From assembly GCA_964415965.1 (NCBI GenBank), contig CAYQCK010000001.1, positions 496,001-560,000 on the forward strand: a stretch of DNA of 64,000 nt, given 5' to 3'. Position 1 is the stretch's first letter, and each line of letters opens with the position of its first letter. A program made the translations under genes and the position numbers. Source of the DNA: CAIKNB01 sp964415965 (GTDB lineage: Bacteria; Patescibacteriota; Patescibacteriia; 2-12-FULL-60-25). A model generated the notes under the pieces. That model was given only the letters and a program-made list of their open reading frames with translations. It did not search any database and was not told where the DNA came from. Below are positions 8,918-17,621 of the stretch, one piece after another.

Positions 8918-9487
8918 TTAAAAAATTTGGCCAAAATACGAAGCAATTCCTTTTGAGGCGGTCTGCGAATTTGTATTCATGTCCACCGCATTTGTCACGA
9001 ATCCCGCCTCTATCAACAAAGCGAGCGGAGTCGTATCCCGCACCATTCCAATCCTGCCGAATCGACCATCCCTGTCGTCGAACGCTCCCCCGTTCCAGAT
9101 TGGAACGCCCGTAGCCTGCGAGTACGCCTGCGAAAGTTTGATAGCTTCCAGGCGTGCAGACTCAGATCCTCCCATGAAGCAAGTCGTGACGCCTCGAACG
9201 TTGGAATTGGTCGCGGCGTTTCCATGGATCGAGAGCAGCAGGTCGGATGGTTTTGATCTCGCATTGATCCATTTGATTCGTTGTACGAGATTATTGTTTG
9301 CGGATAGCTCGATAAGGAAATTCGTCGGGACCGGAACGAGCGTCCAACCCTTCTTGACGCAAAGCGCCTGGAGCATCGGCTGAAGCGATGCCCAGATCGC
9401 GCGATTCCAATCCACCTCAGCCTTGATGCCCACGGCGCCAGGCCAGCGCTTGGAGTGGCCGAGATCGACGAATAGTTTTCTCTGCAT
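8918..9487 (-). CDS. N-acetylmuramoyl-L-alanine amidase (phage endolysin)
   Basis: A 189-residue Amidase_3-type enzyme. It shows FVDLGHS near the N-terminus (first zinc His), a charged VDWNRAIW stretch (probable Glu ligand), LLSIHGNAA (second His) and the catalytic LLIEAGFVTN block. There is no signal peptide and no wall-binding domain, so export would need the nearby hydrophobic small proteins. It cleaves the amide bond between muramic acid and the stem peptide at lysis. It forms a cassette with the 71-, 80- and 26-residue genes upstream. Confidence 0.9.
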   Translation of the reverse strand: MQRKLFVDLGHSKRWPGAVGIKAEVDWNRAIWASLQPMLQALCVKKGWTLVPVPTNFLIELSANNNLVQRIKWINARSKPSDLLLSIHGNAATNSNVRGVTTCFMGGSESARLEAIKLSQAYSQATGVPIWNGGAFDDRDGRFGRIGMVRDTTPLALLIEAGFVTNAVDMNTNSQTASKGIASYFGQIF

Positions 9488-9503
9488 ATTGAAACAGACC
9501 GCC

Positions 9504-9719
9504 TTAGGAGGCGGTCTTTGCTTCGAGCTCGGCGATTTTGGCGTTCGCTTCTTCGAGCTGTCTGTTCACGGCGCCGATGACCTGCTGGTCATGTTCTTCG
9601 GCGGTCGCGAGTTCGAAACCGTCGTTCAGGTAGCCCTGAAGTTTGGTTTCGAGTGATTCGGCGTCGATGTCGCCGATGCGCTCGACGTTCCCGTCCTTCT
9701 TGATGAATCGGTAAAGCAT
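9504..9719 (-). CDS. Small coiled-coil phage protein
   Basis: A 71-residue acidic protein: a short beta-like N-terminus (MLYRFIKKDGNVERIG), then a predicted coiled coil ending EEANAKIAELEAKTAS. It lies between the holin-like and amidase genes, 17-27 bp from each. Probably a lysis accessory or structural cofactor; no family recognised. Confidence 0.6.
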   Translation of the reverse strand: MLYRFIKKDGNVERIGDIDAESLETKLQGYLNDGFELATAEEHDQQVIGAVNRQLEEANAKIAELEAKTAS

Positions 9720-9745
9720 ATGGATGCGGTTAAGGAATAAATGGA

Positions 9746-9988
9746 TTAGTTAGGTGATTTCTGGAGTAGCATGGACATGCGTTCGGTCGCTTGGGTGTTG
9801 GCCTGCATGTTCTTGTCGATTTCTTTCAGCACTTCCGTCTGCCCCTGGAGGGCTGCAGAAAAACTTTCGATGGCCGCTCCGTGCTTCTCGAATATTTGCA
9901 AGAGCTTCCAACAGATGATTCCGATGACGGCGACTGATCCGAGAGCCGGACCGAGGCTGCCGAGGTCTTTAAGGAGAGATGGGTCCAT
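9746..9988 (-). CDS. Holin-like membrane protein with coiled coil
   Basis: An 80-residue protein with one transmembrane helix near the N-terminus (ALGSVAVIGIICWKLLQIF) followed by a long amphipathic helical tail containing the Q/T-rich DKNMQANTQATERM. One membrane helix plus a charged coiled coil next to an endolysin fits a holin or spanin-like lysis factor. The gene starts one base after the stop of the 26-codon ORF, consistent with tight translational coupling. Confidence 0.65.
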   Translation of the reverse strand: MDPSLLKDLGSLGPALGSVAVIGIICWKLLQIFEKHGAAIESFSAALQGQTEVLKEIDKNMQANTQATERMSMLLQKSPN

Positions 9989-9989
9989 A

Positions 9990-10070
9990 TCAGACGGCGG
10001 TTAGGATTGAATAAAAGGCGATGATGATTGCCGCCGCCATGATTCCGACCGGAATGAGGCAGCCTCGCAT
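9990..10070 (-). CDS. 26-residue hydrophobic phage peptide
   Basis: An ORF from the ATG at 10070 to a TGA at 9992-9990, encoding a short N-terminus and one hydrophobic helix (IMAAAIIIAFYSILTAV). Both ends use the same stop-T-ATG junction seen between other genes of this operon: the tail tube stop ends at 10072 and the next ATG is at 9988. That spacing argues it is translated. A small membrane peptide beside holin and endolysin genes is likely to act in lysis. Confidence 0.6.
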   Translation of the reverse strand: MRGCLIPVGIMAAAIIIAFYSILTAV

Positions 10071-10071
10071 A

Positions 10072-11040
10072 TCAGTAGCTCGCGACCGTGTTCCGTACGG
10101 TGCTCGTAAGCATCGACGAATCCGTCTCCGAGTAATACGCCTTGAATTTCAGCGTCTGGGTGACGATGTCTCCCTTATTGAATTTGCGCGGAACCTCTTC
10201 CAGTATCACCTTGGCGAATTCAAAGCGGATGCGCGGGCTCGATGAGACGCCGATCGTGACGGCGGAATTCAAGAAATCGATACGCAGCGCTTGAGCCGTA
10301 TTGCCAAGCAAGTTGGTGATTTGGGACTGGTCGTCGTAGTTAAGCTCGATTTCCCCTTCCGCTTGGAACTGGCGGTTCAAAATATCGACGGGGTCGACGC
10401 TTCCCAGTGCTCGGTCATCGTCCACGTTCTTCCCGATTTTGACCGTCACCTTGCGCACCTTGATCGGAGTCGCGACATTCAATCCGGAAATGCTGGAAGC
10501 GACTCGAATATCCCCCATAGTCGGTAGGAAAATGTTCTCCGCGACATACGTGGCGGTACGCACTTGCGATGCGCCCGTCTTGGAACGGAACCCGAACTTG
10601 GCCATGGCGTGCTTATCGAGCTCAACCGCGAATTCGAGATCGGTCAGCATGGAGAGTGCATAGTCCTTGCCGGCGTTCGGCTCCTTGAGATGGACGGAAA
10701 GCGATTGATGCTGGTTGGACTGCTGCACGGAAAACGCGTGGTCATAGACGCCCGTTTCGACGGTCGTGTCTGCTACCGATCCAAACAAAGACAACATGAG
10801 TAACCCGATGGACTTGTCGCGGACCGGAAGCGTGAAGCTGCCCTCCGCATATTTCTCCACGACTTGAGCGTCGATGGAGTTCTCGATGAGATTGCGGGAC
10901 GATTCGTCGACCGCGTGCGCGACTCGTTCGTCGATGGAAACTTCAGACGGGCGCAACCAGTAGCCTGGAGCGACGGCCGTGCCTCGGACGGTTTCCTTCC
11001 CGACGCCGAGATCGATGCGCGAACCTGTGAATTTGGACAT
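10072..11040 (-). CDS. Major tail tube protein
   Basis: A 322-residue, beta-rich structural protein. It opens with GSRIDLGVGKETVRGTAVAPGYWLR-like sequence typical of tail tube proteins and contains a mid-protein EGEIELNYDD strand pair and a C-terminal VTQTLKFKAYYSE segment. It follows the neck and terminator genes in the order expected for siphoviruses. It would polymerise into the hexameric tube around the tape measure. Confidence 0.75.
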   Translation of the reverse strand: MSKFTGSRIDLGVGKETVRGTAVAPGYWLRPSEVSIDERVAHAVDESSRNLIENSIDAQVVEKYAEGSFTLPVRDKSIGLLMLSLFGSVADTTVETGVYDHAFSVQQSNQHQSLSVHLKEPNAGKDYALSMLTDLEFAVELDKHAMAKFGFRSKTGASQVRTATYVAENIFLPTMGDIRVASSISGLNVATPIKVRKVTVKIGKNVDDDRALGSVDPVDILNRQFQAEGEIELNYDDQSQITNLLGNTAQALRIDFLNSAVTIGVSSSPRIRFEFAKVILEEVPRKFNKGDIVTQTLKFKAYYSETDSSMLTSTVRNTVASY

Positions 11041-11043
11041 ATG

Positions 11044-11256
11044 TTATGGAGTTGAGATATCAAAACGGCGGTTGTATTCGGCAACCGCCTCTTCGAATGA
11101 ATCGGCGACGATGGTCGTGGGCGGACGCCCGCCTTCCGCGCTGAAATAAAATTCCTGCGCGCTAACTCGCGCTTCATTTTGGATGGCGAGCCTGCGCTCC
11201 TCGCTCTTCGAACGGGGTGCGGACGCAAACGCCTTGTTTTCGGCTTTTTCGATCAT
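11044..11256 (-). CDS. Small phage protein between tail terminator and tube genes
   Basis: A 70-residue charged protein with SKSEERRLAIQNEARVSAQE and a C-terminal SFEEAVAEYNRRFD helix. It starts about 50 bp downstream of the tail terminator gene and ends four bases before the tube gene. No family recognised. Confidence 0.55.
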   Translation of the reverse strand: MIEKAENKAFASAPRSKSEERRLAIQNEARVSAQEFYFSAEGGRPPTTIVADSFEEAVAEYNRRFDISTP

Positions 11257-11307
11257 ACGGATGAAGCGTATCCATCCGCCGACCTGCGAAGCCGAAGCTA
11301 TCCACAG

Positions 11308-11745
11308 CTAGGAATTCCCCTGCACTTTCCGGCACTTGAGCGTGACGACTGAAACGTAGTGCGGTTTGCCTCTCCACTCGATGACGCCTGACCGCGAGAG
11401 CGCGGGATACACGTCGCCGTCGCATACGCCTCCGAGCGTGCGATCATGGGCGAATTGATAGATGAGGTCGTCGATGACCGAATCCAGAGACTTCTCCGCC
11501 GCCGACGTGCCCGCGTTGTCCATTTCGGCGTACAGCAAAATGTCGAATTGGTATTCGATCAAATCCTCTTGGTTCGTGAAGTACGAACCTTCGGACGGCG
11601 CTCTGCGAAGTTCGGCGACGGGATAGCTCGCGATATCGAGCTTCAGCTGGTCTTGTTCGCCGTCATAAACCTCGCCCAAAACGCCTGCGGTCTTGCGGGC
11701 GTCGAGTTTCGCTTTAAGTGCTGAACGGATGGATACGAGCGACAT
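11308..11745 (-). CDS. Tail terminator-like protein
   Basis: A 145-residue alpha/beta protein: an N-terminal helix (SLVSIRSALKAKLDARKT), a YQFDILLYAEMD strand, a helix with DSVIDDLIYQFAHD, and a final strand pair HYVSVVTLKCRKV. Size, order of elements and location between the gp10-like gene and the tail tube gene fit tail terminators (gpU-like), which cap the tube and join it to the neck. Confidence 0.6.
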   Translation of the reverse strand: MSLVSIRSALKAKLDARKTAGVLGEVYDGEQDQLKLDIASYPVAELRRAPSEGSYFTNQEDLIEYQFDILLYAEMDNAGTSAAEKSLDSVIDDLIYQFAHDRTLGGVCDGDVYPALSRSGVIEWRGKPHYVSVVTLKCRKVQGNS

Positions 11746-11746
11746 A

Positions 11747-12133
11747 TTAAAATGCTGGGACGCGCATAGTTTCCACGATCTTCTGCGCGGCTTCGTCGAA
11801 GCGTTTGTTGATGAGCGGTTCGGACGCCTGGGCGAGCTTCTCCATGAACTTGCGAGGCTTGATGTACCGCGTGCCTTGGTCCACGTAAATCGCGTATTCG
11901 ACCGTTGGACCGACGGCGCGCCAGAGGTTTCCGCGAACGATTCCTTCCTTGAACGATTGCGACATGCGGGTCGTGCGGTACGGGACGATACCGCGATGCG
12001 GCAATGCGTAATTCAAAACGATGTCGACCGAACGGTCGAGCGCCTCGTCGATGCATTCGAGGGACATGCGCGGATATCTCGCGACGGCCAGCCTCAGATC
12101 GTCGAGATTACGGATGCGGATCGTGATAGGCAT
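11747..12133 (-). CDS. HK97 gp10-like neck/tail-completion protein
   Basis: A 128-residue protein from the ATG at 12133. The pattern MPITIRIRNLDDLRLAV, then SVDIVLNYALPHRG, then TGRM-like RTTRMSQSFK and YAIYVDQGTRYI is that of HK97 gp10 family proteins, with the conserved Y-x-V-x-x-G-T core and the PRKFMEKL tail. These proteins connect head and tail. The gene begins one base after the gp6-like connector stop. Confidence 0.75.
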   Translation of the reverse strand: MPITIRIRNLDDLRLAVARYPRMSLECIDEALDRSVDIVLNYALPHRGIVPYRTTRMSQSFKEGIVRGNLWRAVGPTVEYAIYVDQGTRYIKPRKFMEKLAQASEPLINKRFDEAAQKIVETMRVPAF

Positions 12134-12134
12134 A

Positions 12135-12752
12135 TCAACCGAGATAGACGCGTCGATAACGGTCGAGCGAAAGCTGTTCCTCGGGCTCGAGCGTCTCCAT
12201 CCACATCGCCATGGCCTCTCCGGCCTGTTCGCGGCTTTTGCCGACGCTTTCGCGCTTTTTGAAGGCTTTGATGGCCAGCCTTTCGCAGAGATCGGACAAA
12301 TCGAACGGCAACGTGTGCTTCGTCGCGTCCGTGTCATGGGAAAAATCGATTTTGTAACCGGCCGTATATCCGACTTGGATATTGTTTGTCCCTGCGGGTA
12401 CGCCTCCGTAGATGCGGATGAGTCCGGAAGATCCGTCTCCTACGAGTTCGAAGTCCGTGGGTAGGAAATCCGTCCATGAGGGAGCCGACGGGACGCCTGC
12501 GCGATATTGCAGGCTCGTAAGCGCGGTGACGGGTGCCTGCTTCAGCATAAGCATCCGTGCGCCTTCGGATTCGACCAAATAGACTTCGTTGGAATAAGCG
12601 GTCTCCTTGAAACGCCGTCCGCAATACGACTCGATGAGATCCGTGGACGCGTTAATCAGGCGCTCCAAGAGCGAATCAAAACCCGAACTCGTGAGTCCGA
12701 GCCGGTCTTTGACCCTCTGGAGCGAGGTGAGCGCGTATGCGGTCGTGGCCAT
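12135..12752 (-). CDS. Head-tail connector (gp6/gp8-like adaptor)
   Basis: A 205-residue protein. The N-terminal helices (TSLQRVKDRLGL, then LINASTDLIESYCGRRF) match the gp6-like adaptor family, followed by a beta-rich insert and a C-terminal GYTAGY segment with a helix that ends the protein. It would form the ring bound to the portal. Gene order (capsid, decoration-like, connector, gp10) is that of HK97-type phages. Confidence 0.75.
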   Translation of the reverse strand: MATTAYALTSLQRVKDRLGLTSSGFDSLLERLINASTDLIESYCGRRFKETAYSNEVYLVESEGARMLMLKQAPVTALTSLQYRAGVPSAPSWTDFLPTDFELVGDGSSGLIRIYGGVPAGTNNIQVGYTAGYKIDFSHDTDATKHTLPFDLSDLCERLAIKAFKKRESVGKSREQAGEAMAMWMETLEPEEQLSLDRYRRVYLG

Positions 12753-12819
12753 AGCAGTATTCTAAACGATGCGGGACTGTCGGGGAGCATGCTCGACTCC
12801 CCGACAAAGGCCGCCCCGT

Positions 12820-13236
12820 CTAGACCACGGCGTCCGGCACGATGGCCGGATTCTGTGCCGCGCTTCCGAGGTTGAACAACCCAGCGAGGTCGATCGATGG
12901 AGTCGTTCCCGCGGCCGTCAGCACAAGGCGCACGTAGCGCTTGCGGCTGCCGGTTCCGAGGCCGTTTACGCCGATCGTCTTGAGTTGGCCTGATTCGGTG
13001 ATCGTCACCGATGCGCCGGCGACGTCGGCCATGTCCGACCCATCCGATTCGTCTCCTTCTTGGAGCTTCACGGCGTAGGTTTCGTCCGTGCTTGAAGTGT
13101 CGATCGTGCCAGCCGCGATGACGGCTTGCAGGTTGTCGAATCCCATGGTGTCCGCGACCGTTCCATCCGTGCTTGCGGTGAGCGTAGCCGGACCGAGCGA
13201 TGCGAGGACGTTGATGTTTTCTGCCACTGTGTTCAT
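12820..13236 (-). CDS. Phage head decoration-like protein
   Basis: A 138-residue beta-rich, Ala/Thr/Gly/Asp-rich protein without Cys or Trp. It contains MGFDNLQAVIAAGTID and KRYVRLVLTAAGTTPS and ends in a glycine/alanine-rich tail. Similar small proteins occur right after capsid genes and act as decoration or stabilising factors. Its ATG overlaps the stop of the 59-residue gene upstream. Confidence 0.55.
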   Translation of the reverse strand: MNTVAENINVLASLGPATLTASTDGTVADTMGFDNLQAVIAAGTIDTSSTDETYAVKLQEGDESDGSDMADVAGASVTITESGQLKTIGVNGLGTGSRKRYVRLVLTAAGTTPSIDLAGLFNLGSAAQNPAIVPDAVV

Positions 13237-13412
13237 AGGTGTGGTTTGAGTGAATGAGGTTTGGGTGCGCGCTTTATTTTCGGCGTCCCTTCTTTCGCGA
13301 GATACTCCGAACCGTAGGCGAGCGCCTCCTCGTCCGTGAGTTCAACCGTCTCCCCCGCTTCCTTGCGGTCGCCGAGGACGATGATCGGCCTCAAAACTTT
13401 GAAGGCGCTCAT
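13233..13412 (-). CDS. 59-residue protein downstream of the capsid gene
   Basis: A short gene from the ATG at 13412 to a TGA at 13235-13233, overlapping the next ATG (ATGA junction). The product starts MSAFKVLRPIIVLGDRKEAG, continues ELTDEEALAYGSEYL and ends basic. It lies four bases after the capsid stop. Small proteins of this kind are common at this position in HK97-type phages. Function unknown. Confidence 0.7.
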   Translation of the reverse strand: MSAFKVLRPIIVLGDRKEAGETVELTDEEALAYGSEYLAKEGTPKIKRAPKPHSLKPHL

Positions 13413-13416
13413 ATGG

Positions 13417-14604
13417 TTAGGCGCTTGCCGTCTTGATGGCGGTAAGGGCTTGCGGGAGCGAGATCACGGCAGCATGGCGGTTACCCATGACCATGCCGAT
13501 CTGGCGGGACAAGGCGACTTCCTTGCCTCCGAACGTGCCGCTCGTGAAGCGGTCCATTTCCATTTCGCCCTTCATGCCGAGTCCGACGGCCTTGAGCGAT
13601 CCGAACACGCCGAAGCGGGTTCCGGACGCAGAGTCGCTGAATTTCGGCAGGTGGCGGACTGTGTAGACCGGGAATCCGAGGATGGAACCTGCGGGCTTCG
13701 GCCCGCCGTTCGACGGGTTCACTGAAAGCGTTTGCGGGTTCAAGCCTGCGAGCTGCAAGACGTAGAAACCTGCGTCGTCTTTCTGCGCGCGGAGTTTCGC
13801 CCAGACCGTGCGGCTGAAATAAAAGGCAGCCGAGTCGAGGGTGGATTCTTCCACGCTCGCGATCACGTCGGACGAATCGTCGATGACCTTGTACTTGTCG
13901 AATCCGGTATTGCCGGACGACATCGTGTACGTGTTGACTTCCTTGCTCGGGAGAATGCCGACGAACGGATGGCCGGTCCCCACGAACACTTGCTTGTCGA
14001 TCATGTTTGCCAAAGCTTCGGCGGCCAATGCCATGAGCCAATCGGCAACTGCTGGCGTCGCTTCGGCCAAGAGATCCTTGCCCAAAACGAATGCCAGTTG
14101 CCAGCTCTTGGCGATGAGCCGGGCGGTCTTGAACGTGATGCCCGTGACGTTTCCGACGGCATCGACGCCAAGATATTCGCCTTCGAGGAACGAGCCTCCG
14201 TAGGCTGGAATATCGAGTTCGTCGCCCTTCATTTCCCAACGCGCGCACTGCGAGATGGCGACGCCGACGGTCGCGGAGATGCGCAAGATGGCGTTCGCCA
14301 CTTCGGTCGGAACGAGGTATCCGCCGCGAGAGTCCTGATCGCCGATCAATGCCTCGCCGGATTTCGTCTGCAACACCACCGTCTTCACGAATTTCGCGAA
14401 TTCGGTTTTCTGCGCGTCAGACAAGCCCGTCTTGTCATGACCCAAAAGGATACGTTCGAGCTTCAATTGCTCCACGGCTTCGCGCACCATTCCGGCGCGT
14501 TCGTCGCCGATGAGCGCCTTCACTTTCTCGTGGAGGGCATTGTCGAGATGGCCCTTGATGTCTTCCGCGAGTTCGGTTTTGAACTGTTCGAGTTCTTTCA
14601 ACAT
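13417..14604 (-). CDS. HK97-type major capsid protein
   Basis: A 395-residue protein from the ATG at 14604, starting MLKELEQFKTELAEDIKG. The first ~100 residues form a charged helical delta/scaffold-like domain. The mature part carries typical HK97-fold blocks: GGYLVPTEVANAILR, then ADWLMALAAEALANMIDKQVF, and near the C-terminus DRFTSGTFGGKEVALSRQIG. It follows the prohead protease gene by five bases, so the N-terminal domain is probably removed by that enzyme. Confidence 0.9.
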   Translation of the reverse strand: MLKELEQFKTELAEDIKGHLDNALHEKVKALIGDERAGMVREAVEQLKLERILLGHDKTGLSDAQKTEFAKFVKTVVLQTKSGEALIGDQDSRGGYLVPTEVANAILRISATVGVAISQCARWEMKGDELDIPAYGGSFLEGEYLGVDAVGNVTGITFKTARLIAKSWQLAFVLGKDLLAEATPAVADWLMALAAEALANMIDKQVFVGTGHPFVGILPSKEVNTYTMSSGNTGFDKYKVIDDSSDVIASVEESTLDSAAFYFSRTVWAKLRAQKDDAGFYVLQLAGLNPQTLSVNPSNGGPKPAGSILGFPVYTVRHLPKFSDSASGTRFGVFGSLKAVGLGMKGEMEMDRFTSGTFGGKEVALSRQIGMVMGNRHAAVISLPQALTAIKTASA

Positions 14605-14609
14605 AGAGA

Positions 14610-15428
14610 TTACTTTTTGATGAATAATTTGCTCTTTGCGAGAGCTTCCGAGGTTGCCGTGTTCACGGCACGCAAGACCTGACGTTGGAGAAGCCATTGC
14701 TTGAAGACTTCTTCGTCAGACCCTTCGTCACTCGACCTTTGTTTCGGGGCGCTCCCATCCGGCGCGTCTTTCCCCTCGGTACCCTGGTCTCCCGCTCCGC
14801 TTAGGAGCTGTTCCAGAGCACCGCTCGCTTGTTCCAATAGGTTGATGGCATTTTCAATCTGCGTCCGCGTATCCGCCGAGATCGTCCGGCCTGTTTTGGC
14901 CTCGACGGGTGCAGGCTCGGGATCAGCAGGCTTCTCTTCCGGTTTTTCCGATTTTCCGATGAACGCTTCGACGGCTTTCGCCTCGGCGTCACCGATATCC
15001 TTCACGGAAAGCGTCCGCGCATTCGGATTGCAGGGAACGGCAACGAAACTGATCTCGAGCAATTCATTCTTCATGGTTCCGTCCTGCGCCTGATTCCGCA
15101 TGAAGCCGACGGACACCGTGTCGAGGAAACCTTGCTCGACCATCTCTCTCGTTTCACGCGCGGCATCGGTGATGTCGTGGAATAAAGGCTCGAATAATAG
15201 CTGTCGATTTTCCGCGCGGATGTTTTCCGCGAGTCCGACGATGGACTTTACGGAATAGTCATGATCGATGAGCAATCGCGGTGACTTCTGGAAGTTCAAA
15301 AGATCCCAGCTCGATACCGGAATCGCTTCGCCGGAGCGGTCGATCGTTTCGTCGCTGGCAACGATCGTCACCCGCCCATCGGCGGCTTTCGTGACGGTTG
15401 CCTTGAGTTGTAGTTGTTCGGTCTGCAT
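14610..15428 (-). CDS. HK97-type prohead protease with C-terminal extension
   Basis: A 272-residue protein. Residues 1-160 have the caudoviral prohead serine protease pattern: an IDRSGEAIPVSSW strand, the probable catalytic His in LLIDHDY, Ser in DTVSVGF and an ELLEISFVAVPCNPNA block. The remaining ~110 residues are low-complexity Pro/Glu/Gly sequence with a helix INLLEQASGALEQLL and may act as scaffold. It processes capsid and scaffold during prohead maturation. Confidence 0.88.
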   Translation of the reverse strand: MQTEQLQLKATVTKAADGRVTIVASDETIDRSGEAIPVSSWDLLNFQKSPRLLIDHDYSVKSIVGLAENIRAENRQLLFEPLFHDITDAARETREMVEQGFLDTVSVGFMRNQAQDGTMKNELLEISFVAVPCNPNARTLSVKDIGDAEAKAVEAFIGKSEKPEEKPADPEPAPVEAKTGRTISADTRTQIENAINLLEQASGALEQLLSGAGDQGTEGKDAPDGSAPKQRSSDEGSDEEVFKQWLLQRQVLRAVNTATSEALAKSKLFIKK

Positions 15429-15481
15429 ACCTTGGTGAAGCGTATCGGGTTAATGACGCGCATTGGTTTCTTTATCCACAA

Positions 15482-17584
15482 TCAATCTTGAAGTTCTTCT
15501 ACCTGAGGCACGACTTGGCATCGGCAATTCGGATGGAGCGCTCCGCCGGTCACGTCCGCGTAGTCCACGGGCATAGTTCCGCCGTCCGATCCCTGCACCA
15601 CGTCGCCCTTGTCGTAAAAGTTTTCGTCAATGCCCACGACGGTTCCTTGGAGCGGGGCGCAGAATTCGCATACGAGTTCGTCGGCAGCCGTGTACCAAAC
15701 GAGTTTCTGCACGCCTGACTGGCGATATGCTTCTCGTCCGGCCATATTGGCAACGCGGAACGCTTCGGTTTTCGCCACGCGTTCAGCCCTGACGTCGGAT
15801 GAGAATTCGCCGATATCGCTGATGCGGTTCTTGAGCTTGTCGATCCCCTCGCCTGCATCGAGTCCATCCCTGAGGGCGTCCCTGAGCAGTCGAGTCGTTT
15901 CTTCCTGGTACGATTCGGCCATGATTCCGACGGCATCGTTCACGGCCTGATGCACGCGGGCAGTCGTATCGTCGAAAGCTCCACCGATGAGATCGGCAGA
16001 TGCCCTGCCCTCGCTTCGATATAGATCATCGAAAATGGGACGGACGGCGCTTACGATGATGCGGACTTCGGAACGCGGATCAAGCAAAGTCGCGAGATCG
16101 AATGCCTTGGACTGCTCCTCGAGGCTTGCCGATGCGCGTTCAACCATACCTTGTGCATAGTCCGCCATCGTCTTCCGGATCCGTTTCTCGTATGGAGCGA
16201 CGCGCTTCACGAACGCGCGCCATCTCGCCTCTTCCTGCATGAGCTTGATGATTTTTCCAAAACGGCTGAAACCTTCAGCTGCTTTGGATGCAACGGCTTT
16301 GACGGCAACCTCAACCTTCACCTCCACATCGTTCATGTTCTTGGCGGCCGTAATCGCCAGGTATGCCGAATGCGGAGCGAGCGATTTGTTCGGTTGAGAT
16401 TTCGGGGCTCCGACGGGCGTCTGGGTAAATGAAGCCATGACCGAATCGCCGTTCTCGATAGGCTCGAGTCCCAGTTCGTCGCGGACTTCATTGACGCTCT
16501 CATATGGAGCTCCGCCCAACGCCGCGACGCGTTTCTTGATTGCAAGGTCCTCGTCCTCCGGAACTACGTTGTCGAATTCGACGATCAGATCCTTGCCGAA
16601 TCGCGGGATAAGCAAAACGTTCAAAAATGTTGCAATGCGCCGTAACCGCGGCATGACCGTGCGGAGCGCATAGATGTAATTCGTTGCTTCAGCAGTTGCG
16701 CGGTTCAGGTTCTCGCCAGCTCCAAGTCCGAGTACGACATGAGGCGTTCTCAGTCCGGACAAAATGTCGTCTCTGGACCATTTAAGCTGTTCCACGAAAT
16801 CCATCTCCTTCTGGCTCCAGCCCATCTTGTCCGGCTCGACGCCGTCCGGAAGGATTGCGACTTTGTGCGCGTTCTCGGTTCCACGATACCGATCTTCGAA
16901 CTGCATGCGGATGGGATCCATCTGCTCCCGCGTTTTGAACTTGGATTTGAGGATGAGGTCGGGACGCGCGCTGTTACGGAAAAAAGCCCGATTCCATTGG
17001 CGGGCGGATTGGTCGAGATCGACCGAGTCCGACATGGCTTGCACGGCTCCAAAACCGAGAATCGGATCGTCGGGATTGGATTCGCGAATATGCAGGATCT
17101 GGTAAGGCTGAAAAATGTATTCGCGCGATTTATGCCGGTACTTGTATGCGACGATGGCCTCGGGAAAAGAATCGGTTCGTACAAGAGTGACGTTTTGTGC
17201 CTTTAGGAAGTACAGCACCTTTGGTTTCGAGTGCGGCGAATCGGCTCCGTCCATGTAGACGTAGGCGTTGCCGTAGAAGTCGAGCGACATGCTGACCATT
17301 TCGAGCAGTTCGGAATGCGTAGAAATGGGATTCGGTTTGTGCAACAGGTCGAGGGCGGGATGGGAATCGAGCTCGCTCCACGATCCGTCGGCTTTGACGC
17401 GATACAGGCGGAACGTGGAATATCCCACGGTCTCGCCGAGAAGTTTCGCAGCCTTGAATTGCCAGCCGAACGCGACGTTGGATGCGCCGTTCAGCCAAGA
17501 CGAAAACGCGTGGCCGACTTCGGCGATGCTTTTCCCGCTGCGGTAGAAGCGCCACGTTTCTTTCACGCGATCGAAGAAGTTCAT
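15482..17584 (-). CDS. Portal protein fused to a MuF-type head morphogenesis domain
   Basis: A 700-residue protein from the ATG at 17584. The first ~420 residues are an HK97-type portal (LSPMF-like LVSMSLDFYGNAYVYMD, then PDDPILGFGAVQAMSDSVD). The C-terminal ~280 residues resemble Mu gpF minor head proteins: a long helical region, FRVANMAGREAYRQSGV, a CEFCAPLQG pair and a final HPNCRC. These are normally separate neighbouring genes; here one continuous reading frame joins them. The portal forms the DNA channel at the capsid vertex and MuF proteins enter the head. Confidence 0.88.
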   Translation of the reverse strand: MNFFDRVKETWRFYRSGKSIAEVGHAFSSWLNGASNVAFGWQFKAAKLLGETVGYSTFRLYRVKADGSWSELDSHPALDLLHKPNPISTHSELLEMVSMSLDFYGNAYVYMDGADSPHSKPKVLYFLKAQNVTLVRTDSFPEAIVAYKYRHKSREYIFQPYQILHIRESNPDDPILGFGAVQAMSDSVDLDQSARQWNRAFFRNSARPDLILKSKFKTREQMDPIRMQFEDRYRGTENAHKVAILPDGVEPDKMGWSQKEMDFVEQLKWSRDDILSGLRTPHVVLGLGAGENLNRATAEATNYIYALRTVMPRLRRIATFLNVLLIPRFGKDLIVEFDNVVPEDEDLAIKKRVAALGGAPYESVNEVRDELGLEPIENGDSVMASFTQTPVGAPKSQPNKSLAPHSAYLAITAAKNMNDVEVKVEVAVKAVASKAAEGFSRFGKIIKLMQEEARWRAFVKRVAPYEKRIRKTMADYAQGMVERASASLEEQSKAFDLATLLDPRSEVRIIVSAVRPIFDDLYRSEGRASADLIGGAFDDTTARVHQAVNDAVGIMAESYQEETTRLLRDALRDGLDAGEGIDKLKNRISDIGEFSSDVRAERVAKTEAFRVANMAGREAYRQSGVQKLVWYTAADELVCEFCAPLQGTVVGIDENFYDKGDVVQGSDGGTMPVDYADVTGGALHPNCRCQVVPQVEELQD

Positions 17585-17621
17585 GGCGCAAGCATCGCAA
17601 AAACGCGAACGCCAAAGCCCG

